Shown here one piece after another: positions 1-8,399 of a stretch of 64,000 nucleotides of DNA. The notes under the pieces were generated by a model. That model saw only the letters and a program-made list of their open reading frames with translations, was not told the DNA's origin and did no database searches. A program made the translations under genes and the position numbers. The DNA is from Enterobacter hormaechei subsp. xiangfangensis (GTDB lineage Bacteria > Pseudomonadota > Gammaproteobacteria > Enterobacterales > Enterobacteriaceae). The stretch covers positions 1,550,001 through 1,614,000 of the forward strand of contig NZ_CP017183.1 in the NCBI RefSeq assembly GCF_001729785.1. Direction: 5' to 3'. Numbering within the stretch: position 1 is the stretch's first letter; every line of letters begins with the position of its first letter.

Positions 1-1023
1 CCGGTACCACAGTATCAAACGCTGATTGTTCGTCCGGGCGAGCTGCAACAAAACGTGCTGGCGACGGGGAAACTGGATGCCCTGCGTAAGGTTGACGTGG
101 GCGCGCAGGTCAGCGGTCAGCTTAAAACCCTGTCAGTTGAGATTGGCGATAAGGTTAAAAAAGGCCAGCTGCTGGGCGTGATCGATCCTGAGCAGGCGCA
201 AAACCAGATCCGCGAAGTGGAAGCGACGCTGATGGAGCTGCGCGCGCAGCGCGCGCAGGCTCAGGCGGAGCGTAATCTCGCTCAGGTCACCCTGACGCGC
301 CAGCAGGCGCTGGCGAAAACGCAGGCCATCTCGAAACAGGATCTGGACACAGCCGCCACGGAGCTGGCGGTGAAGCAGGCGCAGATTGGCACCATCGATG
401 CGCAAATCAAACGGAATCAGGCCTCGCTGGATACGGCGAAAACCAACCTCGATTACACGCAAATCGTTGCGCCAATGGCCGGGGAAGTGACGCAGATAAC
501 CACCCTGCAAGGCCAGACGGTCATCGCCGCGCAGCAGGCGCCAAACATCCTGACCCTGGCGGATATGAGCACCATGCTGGTGAAAGCCCAGGTATCCGAA
601 GCGGACGTCATTCACCTTAAGCCGGGGCAGAAAGCCTGGTTTACGGTGCTGGGCGATCCACAAACCCGCTATGAGGGCGTGCTGAAAGATATCCTGCCGA
701 CGCCGGAAAAGGTCAACGACGCCATCTTCTACTACGCGCGTTTCGAGGTGCCAAACCCGCAGGGCGTGCTGCGTCTGGACATGACCGCCCAGGTGCATAT
801 CCAGCTGACCGGCGTGAAAAACGTGCTGACGGTTCCGCTCTCCGCGCTGGGCGAATCCGCCGGGGACAATCGCTACAAGGTGAAAGTGCTGCGCAACGGC
901 GAAACCCGCGAGCGGGAAGTAGTGATTGGCGCGCGTAACGACACCGACGTGGTGGTGGTAAAAGGGCTGGAAGAGGGTGAAGAAGTGGTCACCAGCGAAA
1001 CCCTGCCCGGAGCCGCGCAATGA
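1..1023 (+). CDS. macA: Macrolide efflux periplasmic adaptor MacA (5' end outside window)
   Basis: Membrane-fusion adaptor that links the inner-membrane ABC transporter MacB to TolC for export of macrolides and other substrates. The reading frame is open from base 1, so the window holds the last 340 codons and lacks about 30 N-terminal residues (signal/anchor) compared with the 371-residue E. coli protein. Visible in order are the first half of the lipoyl domain (VGAQVSGQL), a long Ala/Gln-rich alpha-helical hairpin with heptad pattern, the second lipoyl half (IVAPMAGEV) and the beta-barrel and membrane-proximal domains. The stop codon overlaps the macB start by four bases (ATGA), indicating translational coupling. 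An in-frame GTG at 55 is not the true start. Confidence 0.96.
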   Translation, partial: PVPQYQTLIVRPGELQQNVLATGKLDALRKVDVGAQVSGQLKTLSVEIGDKVKKGQLLGVIDPEQAQNQIREVEATLMELRAQRAQAQAERNLAQVTLTRQQALAKTQAISKQDLDTAATELAVKQAQIGTIDAQIKRNQASLDTAKTNLDYTQIVAPMAGEVTQITTLQGQTVIAAQQAPNILTLADMSTMLVKAQVSEADVIHLKPGQKAWFTVLGDPQTRYEGVLKDILPTPEKVNDAIFYYARFEVPNPQGVLRLDMTAQVHIQLTGVKNVLTVPLSALGESAGDNRYKVKVLRNGETREREVVIGARNDTDVVVVKGLEEGEEVVTSETLPGAAQ

Positions 1024-2960
1024 CGGCGCTGCTTGAGCTGAATGACATTCGTCGCAGCTATCCGTCCGGCGACGGGCCGGTGGAGGTGCTGAAGGGCATC
1101 TCCCTGCGCGTTGAAGCCGGTGAAATGGTGGCGATTGTCGGGGCGTCGGGCTCGGGTAAATCAACGCTGATGAACATTCTTGGCTGTCTGGATAAGCCCA
1201 CCAGCGGCACCTATCGCGTGGCCGGGACGGATGTTTCCACCCTGGACGGCGACGCGCTGGCGAAGCTGCGTCGCGAGCATTTTGGCTTTATCTTTCAGCG
1301 TTACCATCTGCTTTCACACCTGAGCGCGGCGCAGAATGTGGAAGTGCCGGCGGTGTATGCGGGCGTCGAGCGCAAAAAACGCCTTGAACGCGCGAAGGCG
1401 CTGTTAACGCGTCTTGGGCTGGCGGAGCGTGTTGATTATCAGCCTTCGCAGCTTTCCGGCGGTCAGCAGCAGCGCGTGAGTATTGCCCGCGCGCTGATGA
1501 ACGGCGGACAGGTGATCCTCGCCGATGAGCCAACCGGTGCGCTCGACAGCCATTCCGGTGAAGAGGTGATGGCGATCCTGCATCAGCTTCGCGATCAGGG
1601 GCATACGGTGATTATCGTCACCCACGATCCACAGGTCGCGGCGCAGGCGGAACGCATCATCGAGATCCACGACGGCGAGCTGGTCAGCAACCCGCCGCCG
1701 CGTCAGTCCAGAGCGGCGGCGGCGAAAGAAGCTTTGCCTGCGTCCACCGGCTGGGGCCAGTTTTCCAGCGGTTTCCGCGAGGCGCTGAACATGGCCTGGC
1801 TGGCGATGGCGGCCAACAAAATGCGCACTCTGCTGACCATGCTCGGCATCATTATCGGTATTGCCTCGGTGGTGTCGATTGTGGTGGTGGGCGATGCGGC
1901 GAAACAGCTGGTGCTGGCGGATATTCGGGCCATCGGGACTAACACCATCGACGTTTACCCCGGCAAAGATTTTGGCGACGACGAGCCGCAGTATCAGCAG
2001 GCGCTGAAATACGACGATCTGGCGGCTATTCAGAAGCAGCCGTGGGTGAACTCCGCCACGCCTGCCGTGTCGCAAAACCTGCGTCTGCGCTACGGCAACA
2101 TCGACGTGGCGGCCAGTGCTAACGGCGTCAGCGGAGATTACTTCAACGTCTACGGCATGACCTTTAGCGAAGGGGCGACCTTCAACGCGGAGCAGCTGGC
2201 GGGCAGGGCGCAGGTGGTGGTGCTGGACGCGAACTCGCGCAGACAGCTTTTCCCCAATAAAACCCGTGTAGTGGGGGAAGTGATCCTGGTGGGTAACATG
2301 CCCGCCACGGTGATTGGTGTGGCGGAAGAGAAACAGTCCATGTTTGGCAGCAGCAAGATCCTGCGCGTCTGGCTGCCATACAGCACCATTTCCGGGCGCA
2401 TTATGGGGCAGTCCTGGCTTAACTCCATTACCGTGCGAGTGAAGGAGGGCTACGACAGCGCGCTGGCGGAACAGCAGCTTGAGCGGCTGTTAACCCTGCG
2501 CCACGGGAAAAAGGATTTCTTCACCTGGAACATGGACGGCCTCTTGAAAACGGCGGAAAAGACCACACGTACTCTTCAGCTGTTCCTGACGCTGGTGGCG
2601 GTGATTTCGCTGGTCGTCGGCGGGATTGGGGTGATGAACATTATGCTGGTGTCGGTGACCGAACGTACGCGGGAGATAGGCATCCGCATGGCGGTCGGGG
2701 CCAGAGCCAGCGACGTGCTCCAGCAGTTTTTGATTGAAGCGGTGCTGGTGTGTCTGGTGGGAGGCGCGATGGGGATTGCGCTTTCGATGATGATCGCCTT
2801 CGCGCTCCAGCTCTTCTTACCGGGCTGGGAAATTGGCTTCTCGCCGATGGCGATCCTGACGGCGTTTTTATGTTCCACCTTCACCGGTATTCTTTTCGGC
2901 TGGCTGCCGGCGCGAAACGCGGCGCGGCTCGATCCGGTGGATGCGCTGGCGCGGGAATAG
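1020..2960 (+). CDS. macB: Macrolide export ATP-binding/permease protein MacB
   Basis: Homodimeric ABC transporter that works as a mechanotransmitter with MacA and TolC. The 646 residues begin with a nucleotide-binding domain: Walker [10 protein letters not shown] at 41-49, signature LSGGQQQR near 145, and Walker B followed by DEPTGALD near 165. The first transmembrane helix lies near 270-295, then a large periplasmic domain, then three C-terminal helices from about 520 to 640 (the FtsX-like permease fold). Length equals or nearly equals the E. coli protein. It starts inside the macA stop codon and is followed by a strong terminator, so macAB form one transcription unit whose promoter lies left of the window. 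Confidence 0.98.
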   Translation: MTALLELNDIRRSYPSGDGPVEVLKGISLRVEAGEMVAIVGASGSGKSTLMNILGCLDKPTSGTYRVAGTDVSTLDGDALAKLRREHFGFIFQRYHLLSHLSAAQNVEVPAVYAGVERKKRLERAKALLTRLGLAERVDYQPSQLSGGQQQRVSIARALMNGGQVILADEPTGALDSHSGEEVMAILHQLRDQGHTVIIVTHDPQVAAQAERIIEIHDGELVSNPPPRQSRAAAAKEALPASTGWGQFSSGFREALNMAWLAMAANKMRTLLTMLGIIIGIASVVSIVVVGDAAKQLVLADIRAIGTNTIDVYPGKDFGDDEPQYQQALKYDDLAAIQKQPWVNSATPAVSQNLRLRYGNIDVAASANGVSGDYFNVYGMTFSEGATFNAEQLAGRAQVVVLDANSRRQLFPNKTRVVGEVILVGNMPATVIGVAEEKQSMFGSSKILRVWLPYSTISGRIMGQSWLNSITVRVKEGYDSALAEQQLERLLTLRHGKKDFFTWNMDGLLKTAEKTTRTLQLFLTLVAVISLVVGGIGVMNIMLVSVTERTREIGIRMAVGARASDVLQQFLIEAVLVCLVGGAMGIALSMMIAFALQLFLPGWEIGFSPMAILTAFLCSTFTGILFGWLPARNAARLDPVDALARE

Positions 2961-2970
2961 CCCGAAAATA

Positions 2971-2999
2971 AAAATGCCAGCCGATCGGGCTGGCATTTT
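2971..2999. terminator. Bidirectional terminator between macB and cspD
   Basis: A perfect 12-bp stem (2971-2982 with 2988-2999) with a 5-base loop. It has A-runs on the left and T-runs on the right, so it can serve both convergent genes, macB (plus) and cspD (minus). Confidence 0.85.
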
Positions 3000-3030
3000 G
3001 CCTGCGGGGTGTACACAATGAATCAGAGAG

Positions 3031-3252
3031 CTATGCAACCGTTTCTGCTTCAACGGGCACGATAAGACTGGCGTGATTGCCTTTTGGCCCCTGGTGTACA
3101 TCGAACCGGACGGACTGCCCGGCTTTGAGCGTCCTGTAACCATCCATCTGAATGGTGGAATAGTGAGCGAAGATATCCTCGCCGCCGCCTTCGGGGCAAA
3201 TGAAGCCAAACCCCTTGGCGTTGTTGAACCACTTAACAGTACCCATTTCCAT
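3031..3252 (-). CDS. cspD: Cold-shock-like replication inhibitor CspD
   Basis: Small OB-fold single-stranded nucleic-acid-binding protein of the CspA family. In E. coli CspD is made in stationary phase and on starvation, inhibits replication, and is degraded by Lon. The 73 residues start MEMGTVKWFNNAKGFGFI, carrying the RNP1-like KGFGFI motif, and an RNP2-like DIFAHYS follows. The acidic/variable C-terminal tail typical of CspD rather than CspA is present (ending EAETVA). It is transcribed divergently from clpS, as in E. coli, and shares the terminator at 2971-2999 with macB. Confidence 0.96.
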   Translation of the reverse strand: MEMGTVKWFNNAKGFGFICPEGGGEDIFAHYSTIQMDGYRTLKAGQSVRFDVHQGPKGNHASLIVPVEAETVA

Positions 3253-3519
3253 GCTTCGACATCCTTCGTAAATCTTATAAATTAAGATGGAATGAACCGG
3301 TGGTGGAGTGGGGGCTGTTCAAAACCTCGCCAACTCACGCTTGTACAATTTAGAGAAACGGAAGAAGCCGTCAAGCGTTTGGCGCTGGAGTTGGGACAAT
3401 AATCAACCAAAATTTGAGGCAGTTAACGCTATTGCAACAGTTTGTGACAGACATCGCGGATGACAGTAATAGATGATTGTTATCTAACATCTGAGGTAGA
3501 TTCAAAGTGGTTATGCATA
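3253..3519. promoter_or_regulatory. Divergent cspD / clpS intergenic region
   Basis: 267 bases holding the back-to-back promoters of cspD (leftward) and clpS-clpA (rightward). The clpS-proximal half is AT-rich. I did not find a promoter with convincing matches at both -35 and -10, so individual sites are not assigned. Confidence 0.5.
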
Positions 3520-3840
3520 ATGGGTAAGACCAACGATTGGCTGGATTTTGACCAGCTGGCGGAAGATAAAGTGCGCGACGCGCTAAAACCGCCATCTATG
3601 TATAAAGTTATGTTAATGAACGATGATTACACGCCGATGGAATTTGTTATTGACGTGCTACAAAAGTTCTTTTCTTATGATGTTGAACGTGCAACGCAAC
3701 TGATGCTTACCGTTCATTATCGTGGCAAAGCGATCTGCGGCATCTTCACTGCCGAAGTTGCGGAAACCAAAGTAGCGATGGTGAACGACTATGCAAGGGA
3801 GAACGAGCATCCGTTGCTGTGTACGCTGGAAAAGGCCTGA
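3520..3840 (+). CDS. clpS: ATP-dependent Clp protease adaptor ClpS
   Basis: Adaptor that binds destabilising N-terminal residues (Leu, Phe, Trp, Tyr) and hands N-degron substrates to ClpAP. It is 106 residues, the same length as in E. coli, starting [13 protein letters not shown]. The frame is open upstream to 3460 but the ATG at 3520 matches the family start. The flexible N-terminal tail is followed by the core with the [10 protein letters not shown] segment, whose Asp residues form part of the N-degron pocket, and a conserved His in LTVHYRGKA. It lies 27 bases before the clpA start; aat, which makes N-degrons, lies 4 kb downstream. Confidence 0.97.
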   Translation: MGKTNDWLDFDQLAEDKVRDALKPPSMYKVMLMNDDYTPMEFVIDVLQKFFSYDVERATQLMLTVHYRGKAICGIFTAEVAETKVAMVNDYARENEHPLLCTLEKA

Positions 3841-3867
3841 TAAGGCATAAAATTGGGGGAGGTGCCT

Positions 3868-6147
3868 ATGCTCAATCAAGAACTGGAACTCAGTTTAAAC
3901 ATGGCTTTCGCCAGAGCGCGTGAGCACCGACATGAGTTTATGACCGTCGAGCACCTGCTGCTCGCACTGCTTAGCAACCCATCTGCCCGCGAAGCGCTGG
4001 AAGCCTGCTCCGTGGATCTGGTGGCGCTACGTCAGGAACTCGAAGCCTTCATCGAACAAACCACACCGGTGCTGCCAGCCAGTGAAGAAGAGCGCGACAC
4101 GCAGCCGACGCTCAGCTTCCAGCGCGTGTTGCAGCGCGCGGTTTTCCACGTCCAGTCTTCCGGACGTAGCGAAGTGACTGGCGCCAATGTCCTGGTCGCC
4201 ATCTTCAGCGAGCAGGAGTCCCAGGCGGCCTACCTGCTGCGCAAACACGAAGTCAGCCGGCTCGACGTGGTCAACTTCATCTCTCACGGAACGCGAAAAG
4301 ACGAGCCTAACCAGGCATCGGATCCCAGCGGACAGATCAACAGCAATGAAGAGCAAGCAGGCGGGGAGGATCGTATGGAAAACTTCACCACCAACCTTAA
4401 CCAGCTTGCTCGCGTTGGCGGTATCGACCCGCTGATTGGCCGCGACAAAGAGCTGGAGCGTGCCATCCAGGTGCTGTGCCGTCGACGCAAGAACAACCCG
4501 CTGCTGGTGGGGGAATCTGGCGTGGGTAAAACCGCGATTGCCGAGGGCCTTGCCTGGCGCATTGTGCAGGGCGACGTGCCGGAAGTGATTGCCGACTGCA
4601 CCATCTACTCGCTGGATATTGGCTCGCTGCTGGCGGGCACCAAATACCGCGGTGATTTCGAAAAACGTTTCAAAGCGCTGTTAAAACAGCTGGAGCAGGA
4701 CACCAATAGCATTCTGTTTATCGATGAGATCCACACCATCATCGGCGCAGGTGCGGCCTCCGGTGGCCAGGTGGATGCCGCTAACCTGATCAAACCGCTG
4801 CTCTCCAGCGGCAAGATCCGCGTGATGGGCTCCACGACGTACCAGGAGTTCAGCAACATCTTTGAGAAGGATCGTGCGCTGGCGCGTCGTTTCCAGAAAA
4901 TCGACGTTACCGAGCCGTCGGTTGACGAAACGGTGCAGATCATCAACGGCCTGAAAACCAAGTATGAAGCGCACCACGACGTGCGTTACACCGCGAAAGC
5001 GGTCCGTGCGGCGGTGGAGCTGGCGGTGAAATACATTAACGACCGTCATCTGCCGGATAAGGCGATTGACGTGATTGATGAGGCGGGTGCGCGTGCGCGC
5101 CTGATGCCAGCCAGCAAGCGTAAGAAAACCGTGAACGTGGCGGATATCGAGTCCGTGGTGGCCCGCATCGCGCGTATTCCTGAGAAGAGCGTTTCTCAGA
5201 GCGACCGTGATACGCTGCGCACGCTCGGCAATCGCCTGAAAATGCTGGTCTTTGGTCAGGATAAAGCCATTGAGGCTTTAACCGAAGCGATCAAGATGGC
5301 TCGTGCTGGCCTGGGGCATGACCACAAGCCGGTTGGTTCCTTCCTGTTCGCCGGTCCGACCGGTGTGGGTAAAACCGAGGTAACGGTTCAGCTCTCCAAA
5401 GCGCTGGGCATTGAGCTGCTGCGCTTTGATATGTCCGAGTATATGGAGCGTCATACCGTCAGCCGTTTGATTGGTGCGCCTCCGGGATACGTGGGCTTTG
5501 ACCAGGGCGGCCTGCTTACGGACGCAGTTATCAAGCATCCGCACGCGGTACTGCTGCTCGATGAAATCGAGAAAGCGCACCCGGACGTGTTCAACATCCT
5601 GTTGCAGGTGATGGACAACGGGACGCTGACCGATAACAACGGGCGCAAGGCCGATTTCCGCAACGTGGTGCTGGTGATGACCACCAACGCGGGCGTGCGG
5701 GAAACCGAGCGTAAATCCATCGGCCTGATCCACCAGGATAACAGCACCGATGCGATGGAAGAGATCAAGAAGATCTTCACGCCGGAGTTCCGTAACCGTC
5801 TGGACAACATTATCTGGTTCGATCACCTGTCTACCGAGGTGATCCATCAGGTGGTGGACAAGTTCATCGTCGAGTTGCAGGTTCAGCTGGATCAGAAAGG
5901 CGTGTCGCTGGAAGTGAGCCAGGAGGCCCGCAACTGGCTGGCTGAGAAAGGCTACGACCGTGCGATGGGCGCCCGTCCGATGGCGCGCGTGATTCAGGAC
6001 AACCTGAAGAAGCCGCTGGCGAACGAGCTGCTGTTTGGCTCGCTAGTGGACGGCGGCCAGGTCACGGTAGGGCTGGATCAGGCGAAGAACGAACTGACGT
6101 ACGATTTCCAGAGTGCGGCGAAGCACAAGCCGGAAGCGGCTCACTGA
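3868..6147 (+). CDS. clpA: ATP-dependent Clp protease ATP-binding subunit ClpA
   Basis: Hexameric AAA+ unfoldase that feeds proteins to ClpP. The start at 3868 ([10 protein letters not shown]) is chosen because a GGGGGAGG ribosome site at 3854-3861 sits 6 bases before it; the frame opens further upstream at a TTG at 3853. 759 residues against 758 in E. coli. Order of domains: N-domain (ClpS docking, 1-145), D1 with Walker A GESGVGKT near 214 and Walker B FIDEIHT, D2 with Walker A GPTGVGKT near 495 and [10 protein letters not shown]. The ClpP-binding IGL loop is visible in [10 protein letters not shown] terminator follows within 17 bases. Confidence 0.98.
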   Translation: MLNQELELSLNMAFARAREHRHEFMTVEHLLLALLSNPSAREALEACSVDLVALRQELEAFIEQTTPVLPASEEERDTQPTLSFQRVLQRAVFHVQSSGRSEVTGANVLVAIFSEQESQAAYLLRKHEVSRLDVVNFISHGTRKDEPNQASDPSGQINSNEEQAGGEDRMENFTTNLNQLARVGGIDPLIGRDKELERAIQVLCRRRKNNPLLVGESGVGKTAIAEGLAWRIVQGDVPEVIADCTIYSLDIGSLLAGTKYRGDFEKRFKALLKQLEQDTNSILFIDEIHTIIGAGAASGGQVDAANLIKPLLSSGKIRVMGSTTYQEFSNIFEKDRALARRFQKIDVTEPSVDETVQIINGLKTKYEAHHDVRYTAKAVRAAVELAVKYINDRHLPDKAIDVIDEAGARARLMPASKRKKTVNVADIESVVARIARIPEKSVSQSDRDTLRTLGNRLKMLVFGQDKAIEALTEAIKMARAGLGHDHKPVGSFLFAGPTGVGKTEVTVQLSKALGIELLRFDMSEYMERHTVSRLIGAPPGYVGFDQGGLLTDAVIKHPHAVLLLDEIEKAHPDVFNILLQVMDNGTLTDNNGRKADFRNVVLVMTTNAGVRETERKSIGLIHQDNSTDAMEEIKKIFTPEFRNRLDNIIWFDHLSTEVIHQVVDKFIVELQVQLDQKGVSLEVSQEARNWLAEKGYDRAMGARPMARVIQDNLKKPLANELLFGSLVDGGQVTVGLDQAKNELTYDFQSAAKHKPEAAH

Positions 6148-6163
6148 TTTCTTACGTAGGTCT

Positions 6164-6191
6164 AAAAACCGGGCAAAAGCCCGGTTTTTTT
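6164..6191 (+). terminator. Rho-independent terminator of clpS-clpA
   Basis: Perfect 11-bp stem (6164-6174 with 6179-6189), AAAA loop, followed by continuing T residues to 6191. Confidence 0.9.
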
Positions 6192-6235
6192 ATGCGTGCC
6201 AGGGTAAAAGCAAAACGACAACAGTGTTGTCGTTT

Positions 6236-6457
6236 TTAGTGTTTTCTCCCTCTCCCCGTGGGAGAGGGTTGGGGTGAGGGCAACAGACCGCAGAGGAATT
6301 TTGCGAGGCGCTTTCCAGATTCTTTCGAAGTCAGTTGCTGGATAAATTCACAGTAATAAAATGGCGGCGCACCTGCAAAATCAGGTGTCGGGATTGGCGT
6401 CCTGATTACACACATATGGAAAGATGTTGCTAACGCAACATCATTGGTTTCGTTCAC
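6236..6457 (-). other. Unassigned minus-strand ORF in the clpA-infA island, possibly a prophage remnant
   Basis: A 73-residue open frame on the minus strand beginning MNETNDVALATSF, containing PTPDFAGAPPFYYCEF and KESGKRLAKFL and ending in PSPQPSPTGRGRKH. The last part is simply the palindromic repeat at 6248-6280 read as protein. I see no convincing ribosome site. The Pro/Gly/Ala-rich style recalls small ORFs annotated around P4-type satellite prophages in enterobacteria, but I cannot name the family. It may be a remnant or may not be translated at all. Confidence 0.25.
6248..6280. repeat. REP-like palindromic intergenic repeat
   Basis: A perfect 9-bp inverted repeat (6248-6256 with 6260-6268, 3-base loop), followed by GGGGTGAGGG. 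This CTCTCCC/GGGAGAGGG plus GGTTGGGGTGAGGG layout is a widespread extragenic palindrome of gammaproteobacteria. I see no second copy in the window. Confidence 0.6.
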
Positions 6458-6480
6458 TCTTTTTTTAGCTGCGGTATAAT
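6453..6480 (+). promoter_or_regulatory. Promoter of the C4-like RNA
   Basis: TTCACT at 6453-6458, a 16-base spacer, and a perfect TATAAT at 6475-6480. Transcription would begin about 6487, just before the structured RNA at 6497. Confidence 0.65.
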
Positions 6481-6485
6481 CCGTA

Positions 6486-6590
6486 TCTTCTATTATGGTG
6501 GACTGAACCGGGGCTTCTTTTGAAGCGCCGATTTTCCATATGGTCGGTACGCCAAACCGGTTCAGTCTGCCACCCGAAGTTGGCGTTTCT
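6486..6590 (+). ncRNA. C4-type antisense RNA (phage P1/P7/P4 immunity RNA family)
   Basis: Downstream of a TATAAT box the sequence folds into a three-way junction. The closing helix pairs 6502-6511 with 6557-6566 (10 bp, perfect) and extends through GGTGG/CCACC (6497-6501 with 6570-6574) after a 3-base bulge. Hairpin 1 is 6513-6517 with 6522-6526 (TTTT loop). Hairpin 2 is 6528-6531 with 6544-6547. Two single-stranded segments have exact complements downstream: 6532-6541 pairs with 6627-6636 (10 bases) and, over 9 bases, with 6612-6620; 6549-6555 pairs with 6580-6586. A short clover-like RNA with two complements placed before a downstream ORF is the hallmark of C4 antisense RNAs, which silence icd/ant-type genes. 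Fold and complementarity are seen; the family assignment is inference. The 3' end is not defined. Confidence 0.7.
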
Positions 6591-6613
6591 GGTGGTAGTT
6601 TTCAGCTTTTAAT

Positions 6614-7075
6614 ATGGAAATTATGAATATGGAAAACCAGTCTATCTCCCAGCTCTATAGCGAACTCTCCCTCAACCCCGATCTCCCCACCCTGGCCGAG
6701 CGCTGCAAACTGCTCACCGAAATCCTCCTCGACTGCAAATCACTTCCGCAAACGCAGCCCGTTTGCCGTTGCCTCGGAGCCTACCTGGAAGAGGTGAAAT
6801 CCGGCCTCACAGAGTCAATGCGTGATTTTCAGGTGGTTGAATTTGAGGACGACGCGGAGCAACCGCGACAAAAAGAGTGGTTGCTGGAAGATACCGAAAC
6901 GAAATGCGACTACTGCCGGGCGTTAAACCATGTGCTGCTGGTATCGCATGTTGACCGCGATATGCTGCCGCACCTGACGGGACTGCTGCATGACATTACC
7001 CACGCGATAGCTGAAGATTTAATCGTACCTATGAACCCGTGCATGACTATACATCTGCCGACACAGCCACACTAA
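6614..7075 (+). CDS. Unknown protein under a C4-like antisense RNA
   Basis: I do not recognise this gene. The frame gives 153 residues from the ATG at 6614, 150 from 6623 or 148 from 6629; the start cannot be decided because no strong ribosome site is present. The protein is soluble, acidic, with no signal peptide or membrane segment. It contains a Cys pair (CDYC near residue 97) followed by a Leu/Val-rich helix, an acidic stretch around 80-95, and a His-rich Pro-containing end (TIHLPTQPH). It sits where phage P1 and P4 carry icd-like genes below their C4 RNA, but its sequence does not look like Icd or Ant to me. Both putative antisense target repeats (ATATGGAAA) overlap its possible ATG codons. 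It is flanked by clpA and infA, a junction that holds serW in K-12, so it is probably acquired. Confidence 0.6.
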   Translation: MEIMNMENQSISQLYSELSLNPDLPTLAERCKLLTEILLDCKSLPQTQPVCRCLGAYLEEVKSGLTESMRDFQVVEFEDDAEQPRQKEWLLEDTETKCDYCRALNHVLLVSHVDRDMLPHLTGLLHDITHAIAEDLIVPMNPCMTIHLPTQPH

Positions 7076-7087
7076 GACCATAAATAA

Positions 7088-7114
7088 AAAAGGCCGGGAA
7101 TATCCCGACCTTTT
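7088..7114. terminator. Terminator between the unknown ORF and infA
   Basis: Stem 7088-7099 with 7103-7114 carrying one C/A mismatch, three-base loop, A-run on the left and T-run on the right. It can work for the plus-strand ORF and for infA on the minus strand. Confidence 0.8.
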
Positions 7115-7146
7115 AAATATTCATCTGCCATTACAGGCGAAAACAA

Positions 7147-7365
<219 letters not shown>

Positions 7366-7649
7366 CTAATCCTCTGGGGTATCACTACCAAGTTTTGAAC
7401 CGGCAAGATAATGCCGAAATTCCTCAATTAAGTAAAGAATTGCGCGTTTAAAACGCAGCAAAACAGTCTCAGCGTATTGCCCAAGCGTCACGGTACAACC
7501 GAACGGAAAGCGCATTCGTAAAGGGGAGACGACAGGATAAACGTCAGGACGTTATCTGAAGCGAGGGTCCCAAACGGCGGCGGGGCAACAGGCAGAAGCT
7601 ACTCTGCGGCATAATTATAACACCCTCATAAAAAATATGCGGAAAACAT
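7366..7649. other. infA upstream / aat downstream spacer
   Basis: 284 bases without a supportable gene. The half next to infA must contain its promoters, which I could not place with confidence. I see no tRNA and no clear terminator for aat. Confidence 0.4.
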
Positions 7650-8354
7650 TTAGGCATTGGGCATAAAGAGCGCTCTGGGAACCCAAAAATCGCGTGGAAG
7701 GGTCTCTTTTCGGCATTGTTCAAGGTGTTCGATATAGTGTCGGCGGGAGATTTCAACGGCGCCGAGCGAGGCGGTGTGCTCATTCAGCACCTGACAATCC
7801 ATCAGCCGTCCGCCACGACGGGCAAATTCCTCGCTAAACACCAGCAGCGCGGTTTTTGACGCATTCGTGGCACGGGAGAACATCGACTCGCCGCAGAACA
7901 GCGTGCCCTGCGCCACGCCGTACATTCCGCCGACGAGGTTATCCTCTTTCCATACTTCAATAGAGTGCGCGTAGCCCAGCTCATGAAGCTGGTGGTAGGC
8001 GATAATGATATCGCGGGTTATCCAGGTGCCTTCATGACGATCTTCAGCGCAGCCTTCGATAACCTGGCCGAAGGCGTGATTGAGCGTGACGCGAAAGGGT
8101 GATTTTGCATGAAACCGCTTCATGCTGCGGCTCAGGTGAAACTGCCCAGGCCACAGCACGGCTCGCGGGTCGGGAGACCACCATAAGATCGGGTCGCCAG
8201 GCGAAAACCAAGGGAAGATGCCGCGCTGGTAAGCCATTAAGAGCCGTGCCGGGCTGAGATCGCCGCCCAGAGCCAGCAAGCCGTTAGGTTCACGCAGCGC
8301 CCCCTCCGGTGAAGGGAACGCAATATTATGGCGAGAAAGCTGCACCAGGCGCAT
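7650..8354 (-). CDS. aat: Leucyl/phenylalanyl-tRNA--protein transferase
   Basis: Transfers Leu or Phe from aminoacyl-tRNA to N-terminal Lys/Arg (and to some Met) of proteins, creating primary N-degrons read by ClpS. 234 residues, same as E. coli, starting [20 protein letters not shown]. The GNAT-like fold core motif [21 protein letters not shown] is present in two blocks (RGIFPWF near 45 and WWSPDPRAV near 58), and the conserved GGMYGV and FCGESMFS follow. It lies 45 bases downstream of cydC on the same strand. Functionally it forms one pathway with clpS-clpA in this window. Confidence 0.97.
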   Translation of the reverse strand: MRLVQLSRHNIAFPSPEGALREPNGLLALGGDLSPARLLMAYQRGIFPWFSPGDPILWWSPDPRAVLWPGQFHLSRSMKRFHAKSPFRVTLNHAFGQVIEGCAEDRHEGTWITRDIIIAYHQLHELGYAHSIEVWKEDNLVGGMYGVAQGTLFCGESMFSRATNASKTALLVFSEEFARRGGRLMDCQVLNEHTASLGAVEISRRHYIEHLEQCRKETLPRDFWVPRALFMPNA

Positions 8355-8399
8355 GACAACAGAACTCCAGTACGCGAGAGAGGACGCTACAAATATAGT

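Noticed and set aside
133..1164. 343-codon minus-strand frame opposite macA
   Set aside because: Mirror of macA and start of macB; no family resemblance.
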